From NCBI GenBank assembly GCA_943846675.1, contig OX044357.1, forward strand, positions 1,054,001 through 1,118,000: a stretch of DNA of 64,000 nucleotides, read 5' to 3'. The position numbers were made by a program, and so were the translations under genes. The stretch is from UBA987 sp002292105 (GTDB taxonomy: Bacteria > Bacteroidota > Bacteroidia > NS11-12g > UBA9320). The notes below the pieces were generated by a model. It was not told the DNA's origin. It ran no database searches and saw only the letters and a list, made by a program, of their open reading frames with translations. Positions within the stretch are counted from its first letter, which is position 1, and each line of letters begins with the position of its first letter. Shown piece by piece: positions 8,465-17,643 of this stretch.

Positions 8465-9442
8465 ATGAGAACCATACAGTTTAGAGAAGCACTAAGAGAA
8501 GCATTGACAGAGGAGATGAGAAGAGACGACAAAGTCTTTTTGATGGGGGAGGAAGTGGCAGAATATAACGGGGCTTACAAAGTGAGTCAAGGTATGTTAG
8601 CAGAGTTTGGGGAAAAGCGTGTAATTGATACACCTATTGCCGAACTAGGTTTTGCAGGCATTGCCGTTGGTGCAGCAATGAACGGTTTGAGACCCATAGT
8701 GGAATTCATGACTTTTAACTTCTCTTTGGTGGCGATTGATCAGGTAATCAATTCTGCGGCAAAGATGAACTCAATGAGTGGTGGGCAATTTACTTGTCCA
8801 ATGGTTTTTAGAGGTCCTACCGGAAGTGCAGGGCAATTGGGTGCTCAGCATTCTCAAAACTTTGAAAATTGGTACGCAAACACACCTGGATTAAAGGTAG
8901 TCGTTCCGTCAAACCCTTATGATGCCAAAGGCTTGTTGAAGTCAGCCATTCGTGATAATGATCCAGTTATCTTTATGGAAAGCGAGCAGATGTATGGGTT
9001 GAAATGGGAAGTGCCTGAAGAAGAATATCTACTTCCAATCGGTCAGGCTCATGTTGTTCAAGAAGGCTCTGACGTGACTATCGTTTCTTTTGGAAAAATG
9101 ATGCGGGTATTAGAAGATGCAGATAAAGCATTAAAACAGGATGGAATATCTGCTGAGATTATTGACTTAAGATCTGTTCGTCCATTAGACATAGAGACGA
9201 TTGTTAAAAGTGTTCAGAAAACCAATAGACTTGTTATTGTTGAAGAAGCTTGGCCTTTAGCAAGTATTTCTTCAGAGATAACATATGGTGTGCAAAAGCA
9301 TGCTTTTGACTATCTTGATGCGCCTATTGCCCGTGTAACAAGCAGAGACGTGCCGTTGCCATACGCACCAACCTTGGTTGAAGCTTACTTGCCTAACGTA
9401 CATCGCATTGTGGATGCCGTGAAGCAAGTGTCTTACGCTTAA
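8465..9442 (+). CDS. pdhB: Pyruvate dehydrogenase E1 component, beta subunit
   Basis: 325 aa. It is the beta half of a heterotetrameric thiamine-diphosphate E1, which decarboxylates pyruvate and acetylates lipoamide. The N terminus (RTIQFREALREALTEEM, then GEEVAEYNGAYKVSQG), the HSQ motif region and the C-terminal transketolase domain (LRPIDIET-like, VIVEEAWP) are intact. The start at 8465 is chosen because the family begins here and because a -7 promoter element lies inside the longer open frame. The alpha subunit and E2 are not adjacent. A branched-chain oxoacid E1 beta cannot be fully excluded. Confidence 0.92.
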   Translation: MRTIQFREALREALTEEMRRDDKVFLMGEEVAEYNGAYKVSQGMLAEFGEKRVIDTPIAELGFAGIAVGAAMNGLRPIVEFMTFNFSLVAIDQVINSAAKMNSMSGGQFTCPMVFRGPTGSAGQLGAQHSQNFENWYANTPGLKVVVPSNPYDAKGLLKSAIRDNDPVIFMESEQMYGLKWEVPEEEYLLPIGQAHVVQEGSDVTIVSFGKMMRVLEDADKALKQDGISAEIIDLRSVRPLDIETIVKSVQKTNRLVIVEEAWPLASISSEITYGVQKHAFDYLDAPIARVTSRDVPLPYAPTLVEAYLPNVHRIVDAVKQVSYA

Positions 9443-9486
9443 ATCTACCCTCAGATTCTAATGTGTTAGTTGTTAGGGATTTATCC

Positions 9487-9516
9487 TTGATAATATCTTA
9501 ATTTTTCTTATCTTTG
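9487..9516 (+). promoter_or_regulatory. Promoter of the first beta-barrel gene
   Basis: TTG at 9487-9489 is followed, after a 19-bp spacer, by a perfect TATCTTTG at 9509-9516. This matches the Bacteroidota primary-sigma consensus. The ATG at 9560 leaves a leader of roughly 35-40 nt. Confidence 0.75.
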
Positions 9517-9559
9517 TGTTCACTCTTCGCAAGAAGATTGACTACTACTACGTACTAAG

Positions 9560-10489
9560 ATGAAGATTATTCCTAAAATATTGGCTGTTGGCCTATGTTT
9601 TGCGTTGGGTTCTCTAACGCAAGTATCTGCTCAAATAATTTCGTATAAAAGAAACGCACTTGAATTAAAGGTGGGTGTTGGTGGAACATTGTTTTTTGGG
9701 GATTTAGGCGGAAGTCAAGGAGGACGAAAAGATGGTTTCTTTGACTATGACGTAGAATCTATGCGCGGTAATACCTCTTTTGGCCTTAAGTTTAATTTCA
9801 CAAATCGTATTTCATTAAGAACTGATGCATGTTATGCGCAAGTTGTCGGAAGCGATCAATTTAGCGGTGATCCTGGCAGGTTTCAACGAAACTTAAGTTT
9901 TAGATCTGATATTTTCGAATTATCGCTAACTCCAGAAGTTGTTATTTATAATTTCTCGAGACTGGGTCGAAAGAAAACATCTACCTCAGAGATTTATGGT
10001 TTTGCCGGATTCGGAATATTGAAGTTTAATCCTCAAGCGGAGTTGGATGGCGTTTGGTACGACCTTCAGCCACTTGGGACGGAAGGACAAGGCTTAAAAC
10101 CTGGAACGGAACTATATAATTTGCAATCTTGGGTGGTGCCTTTTGGCTTTGGGTATAGAAAAAACTTAGGACGTAAAACATATGTCGGAATAGAACTGAG
10201 CATGCGCAAGACGTTTACAGATTATATAGACGACGTAAGTACCAGCTACTATAGTCCAGATGCTTTATTGGAGGAACGGGGCGCGGCTTCCGCATCTTTA
10301 AGTGATAGGACTATTGGCGAGTCGGCAAAGACCGGAGGGAGTCGAGGTAATTCTGGCAGTAACGACAACTACAGTTTTGTTCAAGTAACTTTTAGCAGAA
10401 GCATTGGTAAGCAAAATGCCAACTCCTCAAAGATTGGTCGGTTTTTGGCCAAGTTTAAGTCTAGAGACAAGTGTCCGGCCTTCAGATAG
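9560..10489 (+). CDS. Outer-membrane beta-barrel protein, DUF6089/PorG-like
   Basis: 309 aa with a signal peptide cleaved after VSAQ. The mature protein has alternating amphipathic beta strands and the motif GGTLFFGDLGGSQGGRKDG near its N terminus, giving an 8-strand-type barrel profile. It is a tandem paralogue of the next gene, with the shared motif FTDYIDDVSTSYY and a conserved C-terminal NDNYSFVQVTFSRSIGK. The family includes PorG-like outer-membrane partners of the T9SS, but that link is only by resemblance. It has its own good promoter. Confidence 0.7.
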   Translation: MKIIPKILAVGLCFALGSLTQVSAQIISYKRNALELKVGVGGTLFFGDLGGSQGGRKDGFFDYDVESMRGNTSFGLKFNFTNRISLRTDACYAQVVGSDQFSGDPGRFQRNLSFRSDIFELSLTPEVVIYNFSRLGRKKTSTSEIYGFAGFGILKFNPQAELDGVWYDLQPLGTEGQGLKPGTELYNLQSWVVPFGFGYRKNLGRKTYVGIELSMRKTFTDYIDDVSTSYYSPDALLEERGAASASLSDRTIGESAKTGGSRGNSGSNDNYSFVQVTFSRSIGKQNANSSKIGRFLAKFKSRDKCPAFR

Positions 10490-10607
10490 GTGGTAATGTA
10501 AGTTAAAAACTGTAGTTACAGTTTTGACTTCAAATGACATCAATAAACACGCATACACCTTAGCACCATTAAATAGTCGTTTATCTGCATTATCTTTGGA
10601 TAGAGCG

Positions 10608-11564
10608 ATGATTTCACTTCAGACACAGGCATTCCAATTTTTTAAAAGGATCGTATCTCGATTTTTTATTCTGTCTGTTTGTATATTTAGTTTTAATCAA
10701 GGGGATGCTCAAGTCTTAAGTTACAGTAGAAATGCATTAGAGGTTAAAGGTGCAGTTGGTATGTCTTTTTTTCTTGGTGATTTAGGCGGTAGTCAAGGAG
10801 GACGTAAAGATGGTTTCTTCGACTTTGATATACAATCCATCCGTGGTAATGGATCTGTAGGCCTTAAATTTAATTTTTCAAACCGCATAGCGTTAAGAAG
10901 TGACTTTAGTTTTGCTCAGGTTTTTGGCAGCGACAAATTCAGTGAAGATGCGGGTAGACGTAGTAGAAATTTAAGCTTTAAATCAAATATATATGAGCTT
11001 ACCCTAGCGCCAGAAATTGTTTTGGTAAACTTGTCGTCTTTTGGACGCAACAAAATGGCTACATCCGAAATATACGTTTTTGGTGGATTTGGTTTTATGC
11101 GGTACAATCCAAAAGCAGAGTTGAATGGCGTGTGGTACGAATTACAACCCTTAGGTACAGAAGGCCAAGGACTAGCTACTGGGAGGGAGTTGTATTCACT
11201 TCAGGCCAGTATCGTTCCTTTCGGCATGGGATATCGGCATAATATTGGAGAGAAGACCTACATAGGTGTTGAGCTATCCATGAGAAAATCGTATACAGAT
11301 TATATAGACGACGTAAGTACTACTTATTATGATGTGGCCTTACTCGCTCAGAATCGAGGTCCAATTGCTGCTGCTTTAAGCGATCGAAAGCTGGATGGGC
11401 CTGCTTCACCGTATTCCGGTCGTGGAAACCCTAACAACAACGACAATTATGCATTTATCCAAATTACGTTCAGTAGGTCTATTGGTAAAATTGAGGCAAA
11501 TGCATCCGTAATTGGACAATTTCTTACAAGTTTAAGGGCTAAGGATAAATGCCCAGACTTTTGA
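10608..11564 (+). CDS. Outer-membrane beta-barrel protein, paralogue of the upstream gene
   Basis: 318 aa from the ATG at 10608. That start gives a signal peptide (FFILSVCIFSFNQGDAQ) followed at once by VLSYSRNALEVK, matching the paralogue. A longer in-frame TTG start at 10524 would bury the signal peptide and is less likely. It shares with its neighbour FFLGDLGGSQGGRKDGFFD, the LQPLGTEGQGL segment, and TDYIDDVSTTYY. Duplication followed by divergence is clear. A TATCTTTG match at 10591-10598 may be a second promoter. It ends 163 bp before the ribosomal operon. Confidence 0.7.
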   Translation: MISLQTQAFQFFKRIVSRFFILSVCIFSFNQGDAQVLSYSRNALEVKGAVGMSFFLGDLGGSQGGRKDGFFDFDIQSIRGNGSVGLKFNFSNRIALRSDFSFAQVFGSDKFSEDAGRRSRNLSFKSNIYELTLAPEIVLVNLSSFGRNKMATSEIYVFGGFGFMRYNPKAELNGVWYELQPLGTEGQGLATGRELYSLQASIVPFGMGYRHNIGEKTYIGVELSMRKSYTDYIDDVSTTYYDVALLAQNRGPIAAALSDRKLDGPASPYSGRGNPNNNDNYAFIQITFSRSIGKIEANASVIGQFLTSLRAKDKCPDF

Positions 11565-11664
11565 CGAAATCGCTTTAAAATTTTTAGAATCCATCAGATT
11601 TTTTGCAAAAAAATCCATCTATTGAAACTGGTGGAAAATCCTGTTAAAAATTTATTCAACAACG

Positions 11665-11695
11665 TTTGATTAATTGTGTCAAAAAACTACCTTTG
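11665..11695 (+). promoter_or_regulatory. Promoter of the str-S10-spc-alpha operon
   Basis: TTTG at 11665-11668, a 19-bp spacer, then TACCTTTG at 11688-11695 form a perfect match to the Bacteroidota primary promoter. The rpsL ATG follows 32 nt later. The same TACCTTTGCAC string recurs at pckA and yidC. Confidence 0.85.
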
Positions 11696-11727
11696 CACTC
11701 CTTTTAAAAATACGGACAGAGAATAAT

Positions 11728-12102
11728 ATGCCTACAATTCAGCAATTAGTAAGGAAAGGACGCGTTTCAAGTACGACAAAAAGTAAGTCGCCTGCATTGA
11801 ATTCGTGCCCTCAAAGACGCGGTGTTTGTACACGTGTGTACACAACGACACCTAAGAAGCCAAACTCGGCGATGAGAAAAGTTGCCAGAGTGCGTCTTAC
11901 AAACGGAAAAGAAGTGAATGCTTACATCCCCGGTGAAGGTCACAACTTGCAAGAGCACAGTATTGTTTTAGTACGTGGAGGAAGAGTTAAAGATTTACCT
12001 GGTGTGCGTTATCACATTGTACGTGGTGCGTTAGATACAGCCGGTGTAGACGGAAGAACACAAAGAAGAAGTAAGTACGGAGCTAAAAGACCTAAGAAAT
12101 AA
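11728..12102 (+). CDS. rpsL: 30S ribosomal protein S12
   Basis: 124 aa, decoding-site protein. Lys43 and Lys88 are present in the PKKPNS and RVKDLPGVRYH loops, so the streptomycin-sensitive wild-type residues are kept. Asp89, the usual methylthiolation site, is also present. The ATG at 11728 follows a promoter at 11665-11695; an in-frame TTG at 11674 lies inside that promoter and is rejected. First gene of the operon; its stop overlaps the rpsG start by one base. Confidence 0.98.
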   Translation: MPTIQQLVRKGRVSSTTKSKSPALNSCPQRRGVCTRVYTTTPKKPNSAMRKVARVRLTNGKEVNAYIPGEGHNLQEHSIVLVRGGRVKDLPGVRYHIVRGALDTAGVDGRTQRRSKYGAKRPKK

Positions 12103-12575
12103 TGAGAAAGTCGAGCGCTAAAAAAAGACCGTTATTGCCGGATCCTAAGTTTAATGATAAAACCGTTACGCGTTTTATTAACAACATGATGTGGGGAGGT
12201 AAAAAAGAGTTGGCAAGAAAAATATTTTACGATGCTATTGCGATTGTAGATTCTAAGTCCGAAGAAGAAGAAGGAATCGAAGTATTTAGAAAAGCATTGA
12301 ATAATGTTATGCCAGCGGTAGAGGTTAAAGCAAGAAGAGTTGGTGGTTCAACTTTTCAAATTCCTATCGAAGTTCATCCTGAGCGTAAAATTGCTTTAGG
12401 TATGAAGTGGATGATTAAATACGCTAGATCAAGAAACGAAAAATCTATGGCGGAAAAATTAGCTGGTGAAGTATTAGCTGCTTCTAAAAGTGAAGGTTCG
12501 TCTGTTAAGAAAAAAGAAGACATGCACAAAATGGCGGAAGCTAACAAGGCATTCTCACATTTTAGAGCAAGATAA
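12102..12575 (+). CDS. rpsG: 30S ribosomal protein S7
   Basis: 157 aa, normal length. S7 nucleates assembly of the 30S head and touches the E-site tRNA. It begins MRKSSAKKRPLLPDPKF and contains the typical VGGSTFQIPIEV strand. Its start overlaps the rpsL stop (TAATG), suggesting translational coupling. fusA follows after 3 bp. Confidence 0.98.
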   Translation: MRKSSAKKRPLLPDPKFNDKTVTRFINNMMWGGKKELARKIFYDAIAIVDSKSEEEEGIEVFRKALNNVMPAVEVKARRVGGSTFQIPIEVHPERKIALGMKWMIKYARSRNEKSMAEKLAGEVLAASKSEGSSVKKKEDMHKMAEANKAFSHFRAR

Positions 12576-12578
12576 AAA

Positions 12579-14681
12579 ATGGCTAGAGATCTTAGATATA
12601 CAAGAAACATTGGTATCGCTGCGCACATTGACGCAGGTAAAACTACCACGACTGAGCGTATTTTATATTATGCTGGTGTTTCGCATAAAATTGGTGAAGT
12701 TCACGATGGTGCTGCTACCATGGACTGGATGGAGCAAGAGCAAGAAAGAGGTATTACAATTACTTCTGCTGCTACAACTGTATTCTGGCCATATAGAGGT
12801 GATGAGTATCACGTAAACATTATTGACACCCCTGGTCACGTTGACTTTACTGTTGAGGTAAATAGATCGTTACGTGTACTTGATGGGTTGGTTTTCTTAT
12901 TTAGTGCTGTTGATGGTGTAGAGCCTCAGTCAGAAACGAACTGGAGATTAGCCAATAACTATAACGTTGCACGTATTGGTTTTGTAAATAAAATGGACCG
13001 TCAAGGTGCCGATTTCTTAAACGTGTGTAAGCAGGTTAAGGAAATGTTGGGCAGTACTGCTGTTCCTTTGCAGTTGCCAATTGGTAATGAAGACCATTTT
13101 AAAGGTGTTGTTGATTTGATTAACAACCGTGGTATCGTTTGGAACGAAAGCGATATGGGTATGACTTTCGAAGAGGTGCCTATTCCTGATGACATGGTTG
13201 ATGAAGTTGCTGAGTATAGAGAAAATCTATTAGAAGCAATTGCAGATTTCGATGATTCTTTGATGGAGAAATTCTTCGAGGATCCTGATTCAATTACAGA
13301 AAGAGAAATATTAGACGCATTAAGAGCTGCAACAATTGGAATGAAAATCGTTCCTATGATGTGTGGTACTGCGTTTAAAAATAAAGGTGTTCAGGCAATG
13401 CTTGACATGGTGATGGAAATTTTACCATCTCCAATGGATGTTGAAGCGATTGAAGGAACAAATCCTAAAACAGACGAACCAACAAGCCGTAAGCCTAGTT
13501 CAGACGAGCCTTTTGCTTCGTTAGCATTTAAAATTGCAACGGATCCTTACGTAGGCCGTTTGTGTTTCGCTAGATCGTATTCAGGTATGCTTGATTCAGG
13601 TTCATATGTGTTAAACACACGTACGAACAAGAAGGAGCGTATTTCTAGAATCTTCCAAATGCATGCTAACAAGCAAAATCAAATTGACAAGTTGCATGCT
13701 GGTGATATCGCTGCTTTAGTTGGGTTTAAAGATATCCGTACAGGAGATACGTTGTGTGCTGAAAACGCACCTATCGTTCTTGAATCTATGGACTTTCCAG
13801 ATCCTGTAATTGGTGTGGCGATTGAGCCTAAGACTCAAGCAGACGTAGATAAGTTAGGTATGGCTTTAGCAAAACTTGCTGAAGAAGATCCAACTTTCCA
13901 AGTTAAGACAGATGACGAAACTGGTCAAACTGTAATTAGTGGTATGGGTGAATTACACCTTGAGATTATTATCGACCGTTTGAAACGTGAGTTTAAGGTT
14001 GAAGCAAATCAAGGAGCACCTCAAGTTTCTTATAAAGAAACTATCACAGGTACTGTTACACACAGAGAAACATACAAGAAACAAACTGGTGGTCGTGGTA
14101 AATTCGCAGATATCCAATTTGAAATGGGTCCTGTTGATGAAGGCGAAAGCGGTTTGCAGTTTATCAATAAGATTAGTGGTGGTGCAATTCCTCGTGAATT
14201 TATTCCATCAGTAGAAAAAGGCTTCAAAGAAGCTATGAAGAATGGTGTTCTTGCAGGTTACGAAGTAGAAGACTTAAAAGTTACGTTGTTTGATGGATCT
14301 TTCCACGCGGTGGATTCTGACCAACTTTCGTTTGAGGTTGCTGCTAAGTCTGCCTTTAGAGAAGCTTGTAAGAAAGCAAACCCAGTTCTTTTGGAACCAA
14401 TCATGAAAATGGAAGTGGTGACGCCAGAAGATTATATGGGAGACATCATGGGTGACTTGAACAGACGTCGTGGTCAAATGGCTGGTGTTGGTGAAAAAGC
14501 AGGTTCACAAGTGATTAAGTGTACTGTACCACTCGCAAATATGTTTGGTTACGTAACACAATTAAGAACAATGTCATCGGGTCGTGCAACTTCAACAATG
14601 GAGTTCGATCACTTTGAAGAAGTTCCAAGAGGAATTTCAGAAGAAATATTAACTAAACTTAAAGGTACTTCAAAATCATAA
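12579..14681 (+). CDS. fusA: Elongation factor G
   Basis: 700 aa, full length. EF-G drives GTP-dependent translocation. All GTPase motifs are visible: AHIDAGKTTTTERILYY (G1), RGITITSAATT (G2), DTPGHVDF (G3), NKMD (G4) and GTAFKNKG in the G5 area, followed by domains II-V. It lies between rpsG and rpsJ, where many other bacteria also carry tuf; tuf is absent here. Confidence 0.98.
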   Translation: MARDLRYTRNIGIAAHIDAGKTTTTERILYYAGVSHKIGEVHDGAATMDWMEQEQERGITITSAATTVFWPYRGDEYHVNIIDTPGHVDFTVEVNRSLRVLDGLVFLFSAVDGVEPQSETNWRLANNYNVARIGFVNKMDRQGADFLNVCKQVKEMLGSTAVPLQLPIGNEDHFKGVVDLINNRGIVWNESDMGMTFEEVPIPDDMVDEVAEYRENLLEAIADFDDSLMEKFFEDPDSITEREILDALRAATIGMKIVPMMCGTAFKNKGVQAMLDMVMEILPSPMDVEAIEGTNPKTDEPTSRKPSSDEPFASLAFKIATDPYVGRLCFARSYSGMLDSGSYVLNTRTNKKERISRIFQMHANKQNQIDKLHAGDIAALVGFKDIRTGDTLCAENAPIVLESMDFPDPVIGVAIEPKTQADVDKLGMALAKLAEEDPTFQVKTDDETGQTVISGMGELHLEIIIDRLKREFKVEANQGAPQVSYKETITGTVTHRETYKKQTGGRGKFADIQFEMGPVDEGESGLQFINKISGGAIPREFIPSVEKGFKEAMKNGVLAGYEVEDLKVTLFDGSFHAVDSDQLSFEVAAKSAFREACKKANPVLLEPIMKMEVVTPEDYMGDIMGDLNRRRGQMAGVGEKAGSQVIKCTVPLANMFGYVTQLRTMSSGRATSTMEFDHFEEVPRGISEEILTKLKGTSKS

Positions 14682-14684
14682 GCA

Positions 14685-14993
14685 ATGGTAAATCAGAAGA
14701 TTAGAATAAAGCTTAAGTCGTACGATCACAATTTGATTGACAAATCAGCTGAAAAGATTGTTCGCTCTGTTAAGGTAACAGGAGCTGTTGTAAATGGACC
14801 AATTCCATTGCCAACTGAGAAAAAGATTTACACGGTGTTGAAGTCGCCACACGTGAACAAGAAAGCACGTGAGCAGTTTCAATTGTGTTCATACAAGAGA
14901 TTATTGGATATTTATAGTTCCACTTCAAAAACAGTAGATGCGTTGATGAAGTTAGAACTTCCAAGTGGTGTTGACGTAGAAATAAAAGTATAG
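14685..14993 (+). CDS. rpsJ: 30S ribosomal protein S10
   Basis: 102 aa, normal length. S10 (NusE) belongs to the 30S head and also to the NusB-NusE antitermination complex. The loop GPIPLPTEKKIYTVLKSPHVNKK is typical of the family. Spacing to fusA is 3 bp, so the str and S10 clusters are continuous here. Confidence 0.97.
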   Translation: MVNQKIRIKLKSYDHNLIDKSAEKIVRSVKVTGAVVNGPIPLPTEKKIYTVLKSPHVNKKAREQFQLCSYKRLLDIYSSTSKTVDALMKLELPSGVDVEIKV

Positions 14994-14995
14994 AA

Positions 14996-15625
14996 ATGTT
15001 AGGGATTATTGGTAAAAAAGTCGGTATGACTAGTGTTTTTTCTGAAGAGGGAAAAAGCATTCCATGTACGCTTATTCAAGCTGAACCTAATGTGGTTACT
15101 CAGCTAAGAACAATGGATACGGACGGTTACCGTGCGGTTCAGTTGGCTGCTGGTGAGCGTAAGGAGAAAAATACGTCTGCTGCATTGAAGGGCCATTTTG
15201 CCAAAGCAAAAACAACGCCTAAAGCATATGTAGCTGAATTCAAAAATTTCAGAGCCGATACAGGTGAGGAATTGAATTTAGGAGATGAGGTAAATGTTGA
15301 AATCTTCGAAGAAGGTCAATTTGTTGATGTGATTGCAACGAGCAAGGGTAAAGGTTTTCAAGGTGTTGTAAAACGCCACGGATTTGCCGGTGTTGGTGGT
15401 GCTACGCACGGTCAGCATAACAGATTAAGAGCGCCAGGTTCAATTGGTGCTGCTTCATACCCTGCACGTGTATTCAAAGGAATGCGAATGGCAGGTAGAA
15501 TGGGGGGTAACCGAACAAAAATTACGAACCTACAGATTGTTAAGGTAATGCCAGAAGACAATGTGTTGGTAGTAAAAGGTGCGGTTCCAGGTCATAAAGG
15601 TTGTTTTGTAATTGTTGAGAGATAA
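14996..15625 (+). CDS. rplC: 50S ribosomal protein L3
   Basis: 209 aa. L3 is an early assembly protein whose internal loop approaches the peptidyl transferase centre. The start MLGIIGKKVGMTSVF and the conserved KGFQGVVKRHGF, GGATHGQHNRLRAPGSIG and GRMGG segments are present. The stop overlaps the rplD start by one base (TAATG). Confidence 0.98.
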   Translation: MLGIIGKKVGMTSVFSEEGKSIPCTLIQAEPNVVTQLRTMDTDGYRAVQLAAGERKEKNTSAALKGHFAKAKTTPKAYVAEFKNFRADTGEELNLGDEVNVEIFEEGQFVDVIATSKGKGFQGVVKRHGFAGVGGATHGQHNRLRAPGSIGAASYPARVFKGMRMAGRMGGNRTKITNLQIVKVMPEDNVLVVKGAVPGHKGCFVIVER

Positions 15626-16257
15626 TGAAACTGAAGGTAGTAAATAATCAAGGCGCCGCTACAGGCAAAGAAGTAACTCTAGATAAGGCTGTTTTTGGTG
15701 TTGAGCCAAACGACCACGCCATTTATTTAGACGTGAAACAATACCTAGCGAATCAACGTCAGGGAACACATAAGACTAAAGACAAGTCTGAAATTAAAGC
15801 TTCAACAAGAAAATTGAAGAAGCAAAAAGGTACAGGTACAGCCCGTGCTGGTTCAGCAAAGTCAGGTATCATGATTGGTGGTGGTAGATTCCACGGACCA
15901 AGACCAAGAGACTATAGTTTTAAGTTGAATAGAAAATTAAAAGACGTTGCACGTCGCTCGGCGTTGTCTTACAAAGCAGCAGATAAGCAAATTACTGTTT
16001 TAGATGCGGTTGCTATGGACAAAGCAAGCACAAAGAATTACGCCGCATTATTAAGTGGTTTAAATCTTGCTGACAATAGATCATTATTAATCACTGCTGA
16101 TGCAGATAATAATGCAACCTTGTCTGCGCGCAACTTGCCAAATGCAGAAGTTGTAACATGTGATACATTAAACACATACAGCATTTTGAAGGCAAAAAAC
16201 TTAATCATCACTGAAGAAGCAGTGACTAAATTAACTCAAAATTTTAAAGCGAATTAG
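15625..16257 (+). CDS. rplD: 50S ribosomal protein L4
   Basis: 210 aa. L4 lines the exit tunnel through its extended loop, seen here as KKQKGTGTARAGSAKS and GGGRFHGPRPRDYSFKLN. In some bacteria L4 also represses its own operon; nothing in this sequence shows that. Translationally coupled to rplC. Confidence 0.97.
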   Translation: MKLKVVNNQGAATGKEVTLDKAVFGVEPNDHAIYLDVKQYLANQRQGTHKTKDKSEIKASTRKLKKQKGTGTARAGSAKSGIMIGGGRFHGPRPRDYSFKLNRKLKDVARRSALSYKAADKQITVLDAVAMDKASTKNYAALLSGLNLADNRSLLITADADNNATLSARNLPNAEVVTCDTLNTYSILKAKNLIITEEAVTKLTQNFKAN

Positions 16258-16258
16258 A

Positions 16259-16549
16259 ATGGGAGTTGTAGTAAAACCTTTGATTACAGAGAAGTCGAAC
16301 ATGTTGGCTGAAAAGCTAAATCAGTATGCGTTTATTGTTGACTTAAACGCGACTAAGCCTGAGATCATCAAGGACGTTGAAGAAATGTACGGTGTTGAAG
16401 TTACTGGCGTTAGCACCATGGTTTATAGAGGAAAAAGAAAATTCAGATTTACCAAGTCTGGTGCTCAGAATGGTAAAAAATCGAATTTCAAAAAGGCGGT
16501 AATTAGTATCAAAGAAGATCAAGAAATTGACTTCTTCGAAAGTGTATAG
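16259..16549 (+). CDS. rplW: 50S ribosomal protein L23
   Basis: 96 aa, normal length. L23 sits at the tunnel exit and docks trigger factor and SRP. The start GVVVKPLITEKSN and the YGVEVTGVSTMVYRGKRK region are typical. The SRP protein Ffh, which contacts L23, is encoded near the right end of this window. Confidence 0.96.
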   Translation: MGVVVKPLITEKSNMLAEKLNQYAFIVDLNATKPEIIKDVEEMYGVEVTGVSTMVYRGKRKFRFTKSGAQNGKKSNFKKAVISIKEDQEIDFFESV

Positions 16550-16551
16550 AT

Positions 16552-17376
16552 ATGGGAATAAAGAGATTAAATCCGATCACACCGGGACAGCGTTTCAGAG
16601 TTGCTAACACGTATGACGAGTTAACAACTTCTACTCCTGAGAAAAGTTTATTGGCACCTATGAAAAGGTCTGGTGGACGAAACAATCAGGGTAGAATGAC
16701 AACACGTAACATTGGTGGTGGTCATAAAAGAAGATACAGAGTTATCGATTTTAAACGTAACAAAGCGGGTAAAGCTGAGGTTATGTCTGTTGAGTATGAT
16801 CCAAACAGATCTGCGTTTATTTCTTTGTTGAAATATGAAGACGGAGAAAAGAGATACATTGTTGCTCCTGTTGGAATTGAAGTTGGACAAATTGTAGAAT
16901 CTGGCTCTGGCGTTAGTCCAGAAATAGGTAACTGTATGCCTCTAGCTGAAATGCCTTTGGGTTCAATTATTCACAACATTGAAATGCAACCAGGTAAAGG
17001 TGCTGAAATTTGTAGAAGTGCTGGAACCAGCGCTCAGCTTTTAGCACGTGATGGTAAATATGCAATTATTAAAATGCCTTCTGGCGAAACAAGAATGATT
17101 TTGGTAACTTGTATTGCCACAATCGGTACAGTTTCAAACCCAGATCATAGTCTTGTAAGATTAGGTAAGGCTGGTAGAAATAGATGGCTGGGAAGAAGAC
17201 CTAGAGTTAGACCAGCGGCTATGAACCCAGTTGATCACCCACAAGGTGGTGGTGAAGGTAGAAACAAAGGTGGACAAGCTCGATCTAGAAACGGTGTGTA
17301 TTCTAAAGGTTTGAAAACTAGAGATATTAACAAGCATTCGAGTCGATTAATTATCGAACGTAAAAAGAAAAAATAG
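16552..17376 (+). CDS. rplB: 50S ribosomal protein L2
   Basis: 274 aa. L2 is needed for subunit association and peptidyl transferase architecture. The C-terminal signature NPVDHPQGGGEGRNKGG, containing the essential histidine, is intact, as is GGGHKRRYRVIDFKR near the N terminus. Confidence 0.98.
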   Translation: MGIKRLNPITPGQRFRVANTYDELTTSTPEKSLLAPMKRSGGRNNQGRMTTRNIGGGHKRRYRVIDFKRNKAGKAEVMSVEYDPNRSAFISLLKYEDGEKRYIVAPVGIEVGQIVESGSGVSPEIGNCMPLAEMPLGSIIHNIEMQPGKGAEICRSAGTSAQLLARDGKYAIIKMPSGETRMILVTCIATIGTVSNPDHSLVRLGKAGRNRWLGRRPRVRPAAMNPVDHPQGGGEGRNKGGQARSRNGVYSKGLKTRDINKHSSRLIIERKKKK

Positions 17377-17380
17377 GTAA

Positions 17381-17641
17381 ATGGCAAGATCACTTAAAAA
17401 AGGACCATTTGTAGATTACAAACTTGAGCGCAAGATTGATGCTCAAAACGATGGTGCGAAAAAGTCAGTTGTTAAAACTTGGTCAAGAAGATCAATGATT
17501 ACTCCTGATTTCGTTGGACACACAATCGCTGTACATAATGGTAACAAGTTTATCCCTGTGTATGTAACTGAAAACATGGTTGGTCATAAGCTAGGGGAAT
17601 TTGCTCCTACCAGAACGTTTAAAGGACACACAAGTAGATAA
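17381..17641 (+). CDS. rpsS: 30S ribosomal protein S19
   Basis: 86 aa. Forms the S13-S19 pair in the 30S head. It starts MARSLKKGPFVDYKLERK and ends with GHKLGEFAPTRTFKGH, both diagnostic. rplV follows after 2 bp. Confidence 0.98.
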   Translation: MARSLKKGPFVDYKLERKIDAQNDGAKKSVVKTWSRRSMITPDFVGHTIAVHNGNKFIPVYVTENMVGHKLGEFAPTRTFKGHTSR

Positions 17642-17643
17642 CA

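Noticed and set aside
11674..11727. Longer rpsL start at TTG
   Set aside because: It overlaps the promoter and S12 starts at MPTIQQLVRKG.
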